DNA of 6,643 nt from an uncultured Eubacteriales bacterium (lineage in GTDB: Bacteria; Bacillota; Clostridia; Oscillospirales; Acutalibacteraceae): NCBI GenBank assembly GCA_934718145.1, contig CAKUZC010000062.1:1-6643 (forward strand), given 5' to 3'. Below, in pieces: positions 3,504 through 6,643 of the stretch. Below the pieces are notes generated by a model. It did not search any database, was not told the DNA's origin, and was given only the letters and a program-made list of their open reading frames with translations. Within the stretch, counting starts at the first letter, position 1, and every line of letters begins with the position of its first letter. A program made the position numbers and the translations under genes.

Positions 3504-5288
3504 CTATGCCCTATCAAACTGACTCTTATACATATCAAAATAAAACCCTTTTTTGGACATAAGCTCGCGGTGATTTCCGATTTCAACCAGTTTTCCATCA
3601 TCAATTACAACTATTAAATCAGCCGATTTTATTGTACTTAAACGATGAGCAATTATGAAAGATGTTTTTTCTTTCAGAACTTTCCTGAGAGTCTCTTGAA
3701 TACAATTTTCCGTAAAAACATCAACAGAAGAAGTAGCTTCGTCCAATATAAAAATAGGCGCATCTTTTAAAATCATTCTAGCTATACATAAAAGCTGTTT
3801 TTGACCATGTGAAATATTTGCCATATTTTCTTCAATAACGGTATTATAAGACGTTTTTAAGGACTCTATAAAATGGTTTGCTCCAACGCATTTTGCCGCA
3901 AATTTTACCTCTGATTCTGTAGCATTATTTTTCCCATAAGCTATATTTTCGAATATTGTACCCGAGCAAAGCCAAGAATCTTGAGTTACCAGTCCAAAAA
4001 GCTTTCTGTACTCATCAAGTGGTATTTTTTTTATGTTTACTCCGTTTAATAATATTTCCCCTTCAAAATTTTCAAAAAATCTCATCAAAATGTTTATAAG
4101 TGTTGTCTTACCCGAACCAGTCTCTCCCACTATGGCAACAGTTTGACCGGAATTTACTTTTAAAGAAAAATCATTTATTACAGAAGTTTTGGAGTCATAT
4201 CCAAAAACCACATTTTTAAATTCTATATTTGGAGAGCAAGAATGATTTTCGTTTCTATACTCCAAATTTTTGTCATTTTTAGGTTCTTCTTCAGCATCAA
4301 GAAATTCAAAAATTCTCTTAGCCGAAACAAAAGTTTGACGAACAGTTCCGAAAACCGATGAAAACTGAACAACAGGTTGCATAAATTGATTTGAATATGC
4401 AATAAACGCAGTAATATCCCCAATACTCAACAATTTTAAAACTGCAAAGTATCCTCCCATAATACATGCAACTATGTAACTGAGCTTAGAAATAAGTTCC
4501 ATAATGCAAGGCGCAATAGCTGTTAAAAATTGAGCTTTGCAAGAAGAATCATACATTATTTCGTTTATTTTTTCAAAATTATTCTTAAACGTATCTGACA
4601 TATCAAAAACACTAACAATTTCGTGCCCGGAAAAAATTTCCTCTACAAAACCATTTATCTCCCCAAGGCTTCTTCGATATTGTTCAAAATATTTTTGAGT
4701 TTTTTTCAAAACCAATGCTGAAATAATTCCTACAACAGGTATAATTCCTATGAAAATAAAAGTCATTTTTACGTTTATAGTGATCATCATAATCAAAACA
4801 CCTAAAGCAGTTATAAACGAAGAAATAACACAATTTATGCTTTGAGTAAATGCAGAACTTAAATTATCTACGTCATTTACTACGCGAGACAACACCTCTC
4901 CATAGCTTAAACTGTTAATATATTCAAAAGAAAGCTTATTCATTTTTAAAGATATATCATTTCTCAGCTTGTAAGTGATTTTTATAGTAACCAACGATAC
5001 AAAATAATTACTTAAACAAGACGAAAAAGCGTACATCGAAGATAATAAAAGCAGTTTTAACACGAGATCAAACAAAACAGTTCCCAATGATAGAACTGTA
5101 ATTGCATTTCCGGTTAATTTTGGGCCAAAAATAGTTGTTACAGATTCCAAAATCGAAAAAACTACTATTAAAATTATATAAAATTTATATTGCGAAACAT
5201 AATTCCAAAGTCTGCAAAAATATATTTTATCACTCTGATTGTCTATATGTACCGAATCGTTTTTTGAGTTTTTATCCGAATACGTCAC
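3504..5288 (-). CDS. ABC exporter subunit with the catalytic ATP site
   Basis: This 594-aa half-transporter has an N-terminal transmembrane domain (about residues 33-325, roughly six segments near 35-55, 66-90, 152-170, 173-193, 255-283 and 288-308). A C-terminal ATP-binding domain follows (about 354-590): Walker A GETGSGKTT (388-396), Q-loop Gln436, signature ISHGQ (492-496, degenerate from LSGGQ), Walker B IFILDE with catalytic Glu517, D-loop SSVD, and switch His548. It pumps a substrate out of the cell using ATP. No C39 peptidase domain is present: the first 32 residues are merely polar. The start is GTG, preceded by GGGAGATGA. The GTGA overlap with the upstream subunit gene shows an operon and a heterodimer. 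The substrate is unknown; drug, lipid or peptide export are all possible. Confidence 0.92.
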   Translation of the reverse strand: MTYSDKNSKNDSVHIDNQSDKIYFCRLWNYVSQYKFYIILIVVFSILESVTTIFGPKLTGNAITVLSLGTVLFDLVLKLLLLSSMYAFSSCLSNYFVSLVTIKITYKLRNDISLKMNKLSFEYINSLSYGEVLSRVVNDVDNLSSAFTQSINCVISSFITALGVLIMMITINVKMTFIFIGIIPVVGIISALVLKKTQKYFEQYRRSLGEINGFVEEIFSGHEIVSVFDMSDTFKNNFEKINEIMYDSSCKAQFLTAIAPCIMELISKLSYIVACIMGGYFAVLKLLSIGDITAFIAYSNQFMQPVVQFSSVFGTVRQTFVSAKRIFEFLDAEEEPKNDKNLEYRNENHSCSPNIEFKNVVFGYDSKTSVINDFSLKVNSGQTVAIVGETGSGKTTLINILMRFFENFEGEILLNGVNIKKIPLDEYRKLFGLVTQDSWLCSGTIFENIAYGKNNATESEVKFAAKCVGANHFIESLKTSYNTVIEENMANISHGQKQLLCIARMILKDAPIFILDEATSSVDVFTENCIQETLRKVLKEKTSFIIAHRLSTIKSADLIVVIDDGKLVEIGNHRELMSKKGFYFDMYKSQFDRA

Positions 5289-6643
5289 AATATTTCATCT
5301 CCCAGCTGAAGTTTTGCCATTTCTCTGTAAATTTCGCAACTTGAAATAAGCTCTTCGTGACTCCCCATTCCTACAATTTCGCCTTCATTCAAAACTATTA
5401 TTTTATCGGAATTTTTTACTGAAGCTATTCTCTGAGAAACAACAATTTTTAAAGAATTTTTCAAATAAATATTTAAAGCTTTTCTGATGTTCAAATCGGT
5501 TCTAAAATCCAATCCTGAAAAACTGTCGTCAAAGATATACACATCAGCGTTATGAATTAAAGCTCTGGCAATTGCAATTCTTTGGCGTTGACCACCCGAA
5601 ATATTACTTCCGTTTTTTACTATTCCGAAATCCATTCCATTTTTACTCAAAAAATCCGACATTTGAGAAATTTCCATCATTTCTTCAATCTCTTTGTCCG
5701 TAGCTGAAGGATTTCCCACTTTTATATTTGAATCTAAATTACCTGAAAACAACATTCCGCTTTGAGGAACGTACGAAAATCTTTCGGAAAAACTTTTTTT
5801 ATCTATATCCTTTACATCCGTACCGTTTATAAGGACTTTTCCATAAGAAGGTCTATAAAATCCAAGCAAAATTTTTAAAAAAGTAGATTTTCCTGATCCG
5901 GTAGTGCCTATTATTCCGATATTTTCTCCGGCTTTTATCTTAAAATTAAGATTACTCAGTACATTTTTCGGAGCTCCGGAATATTTAAAACTTACGTCTT
6001 GAAATTCAACAAAATCAACTTTTTGTATGTGAACTTTTCTTTGAATTTTTTCATCTTCAACTCCCAGTACTTCGAATACTCTTTCAGCAGATACCCAAAA
6101 TTTAGGAATAGATGAAATTGTCACAGAAAGCATTATAAATGCCGTTATAACCATAGTGGAATACTGTAAAAATGCCATTACGTCCCCTACGTTCATTTTG
6201 CCTCGGTCTATTCCGTTTGCTCCGAACCAAACTATAGAAACATTCATAATATTTATTATGGTCGTAAGGAGCGGAATAACCATCAACGTAATCCTGTTTA
6301 CAAAAAGTGAAACAAAAGTAAGTTCCTTATTGGATTTACAAAATCTTTCATGTTCAAATTTTTCTTTTCCGAAAACACGTATAAGTTGAACACCACTTAA
6401 CCGCTCTTTTATTATTTTATTAAAATTATCCGTTAATTTTTGAACTGATTTAATTTTTGGAGTTATTAATAAAAAGCAAATCCAAACACACCCTACTGCA
6501 CAAAGTGACCCTAAAATTACCACTCCACTCATAGAAATACTTCTTTGTAGAGCCATAAAAATTCCTCCAAATATCATAACAGGAAGAATAATTAATTTCA
6601 TTAAAGTCATAATCATATCTTTTACATTTTCAACATCAATGAT
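5285..6643 (-). CDS. ABC exporter subunit with the degenerate ATP site, cut by the right edge
   Basis: The frame is open to the right edge, so the true start lies outside. About 120-130 N-terminal residues seem missing compared with typical half-exporters. The visible part begins IIDVENVKDMIMTLMK, a common early transmembrane-domain pattern. Counting from the Met at 6616, the ATP-binding domain shows Walker A GTTGSGKST (237-245), Q-loop Gln285 and a canonical signature ISGGQ (339-343). The Walker B IFDD has Asp364 instead of Glu, and Gln395 replaces the switch His. It therefore completes the active site of the 594-aa subunit but has a weak site of its own, as in heterodimeric exporters such as TM287/288. 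Its stop overlaps the GTG of that gene. Whether an N-terminal peptidase exists cannot be seen. Confidence 0.92.
   Translation of the reverse strand: MIDVENVKDMIMTLMKLIILPVMIFGGIFMALQRSISMSGVVILGSLCAVGCVWICFLLITPKIKSVQKLTDNFNKIIKERLSGVQLIRVFGKEKFEHERFCKSNKELTFVSLFVNRITLMVIPLLTTIINIMNVSIVWFGANGIDRGKMNVGDVMAFLQYSTMVITAFIMLSVTISSIPKFWVSAERVFEVLGVEDEKIQRKVHIQKVDFVEFQDVSFKYSGAPKNVLSNLNFKIKAGENIGIIGTTGSGKSTFLKILLGFYRPSYGKVLINGTDVKDIDKKSFSERFSYVPQSGMLFSGNLDSNIKVGNPSATDKEIEEMMEISQMSDFLSKNGMDFGIVKNGSNISGGQRQRIAIARALIHNADVYIFDDSFSGLDFRTDLNIRKALNIYLKNSLKIVVSQRIASVKNSDKIIVLNEGEIVGMGSHEELISSCEIYREMAKLQLGDEIL

Noticed and set aside
3504..5288. Peptidase-containing (C39) bacteriocin exporter
   Set aside because: The complete 594-aa subunit begins with only about 32 polar residues before the membrane domain, so there is no room for a C39 domain of about 150 residues.

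Overview
The window is AT-rich DNA, most likely chromosomal, from a spore-forming low-GC Firmicute of the class Clostridia. The strongest taxonomic clue is a 27-codon gene (1925-2008) whose product matches SpoVM, the small amphipathic peptide that anchors spore-coat assembly. AGGAGG-type ribosome binding sites, frequent GTG/TTG starts and sigma-A style promoters fit the same group. No tRNA, rRNA, CRISPR array, transposase or integrase was seen.

Left part (1-1625). The 5' end of an unidentified minus-strand gene runs off the left edge. Next comes a translationally coupled minus-strand pair: a 71-aa helical protein and a 99-aa protein that is essentially a sigma-70 region 4 helix-turn-helix. 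A 419-bp divergent control region separates this pair from a plus-strand XRE-family repressor gene. A near-identical 13-bp palindrome, ACACGTTTnGTGT, occurs twice here, once beside the start of the pair and once inside the promoter reading toward the repressor. This suggests that one repressor controls both sides.

Middle part (1626-2311). Two short plus-strand genes lie together: a 47-aa membrane protein and spoVM. Facing them is a 68-aa ribbon-helix-helix regulator on the minus strand, with hairpins between the convergent ends.

Peptide region (2312-3472). A strong promoter (TTGACA-N17-TAGAAT) drives a tandem duplication of a gene for a Nif11-like leader peptide ending in Gly-Gly. The second copy is intact (156 aa) and carries an unusually long, cysteine-free core: a Gly-rich hydrophobic segment followed by a charged, helix-like tail. 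The first copy is broken by a 59-bp out-of-frame deletion. That deletion is bounded by the 5-bp direct repeat TCCAC, still visible in the intact copy, which points to microhomology-mediated loss.

Right part (3480-6643). A symmetric hairpin separates the peptide genes from a convergent minus-strand operon encoding the two halves of a heterodimeric ABC exporter. The genes overlap by GTGA, and the upstream one is cut by the right edge. The two ATP-binding domains are asymmetric in the way known heterodimeric exporters are: one has the catalytic Glu and switch His but a degenerate signature, while the other has a canonical signature but Asp and Gln at those positions. The exporter could secrete the Gly-Gly peptide. 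However, no peptidase domain is visible, no modification enzyme is in the window and the genes are convergent, so this link is inference only.
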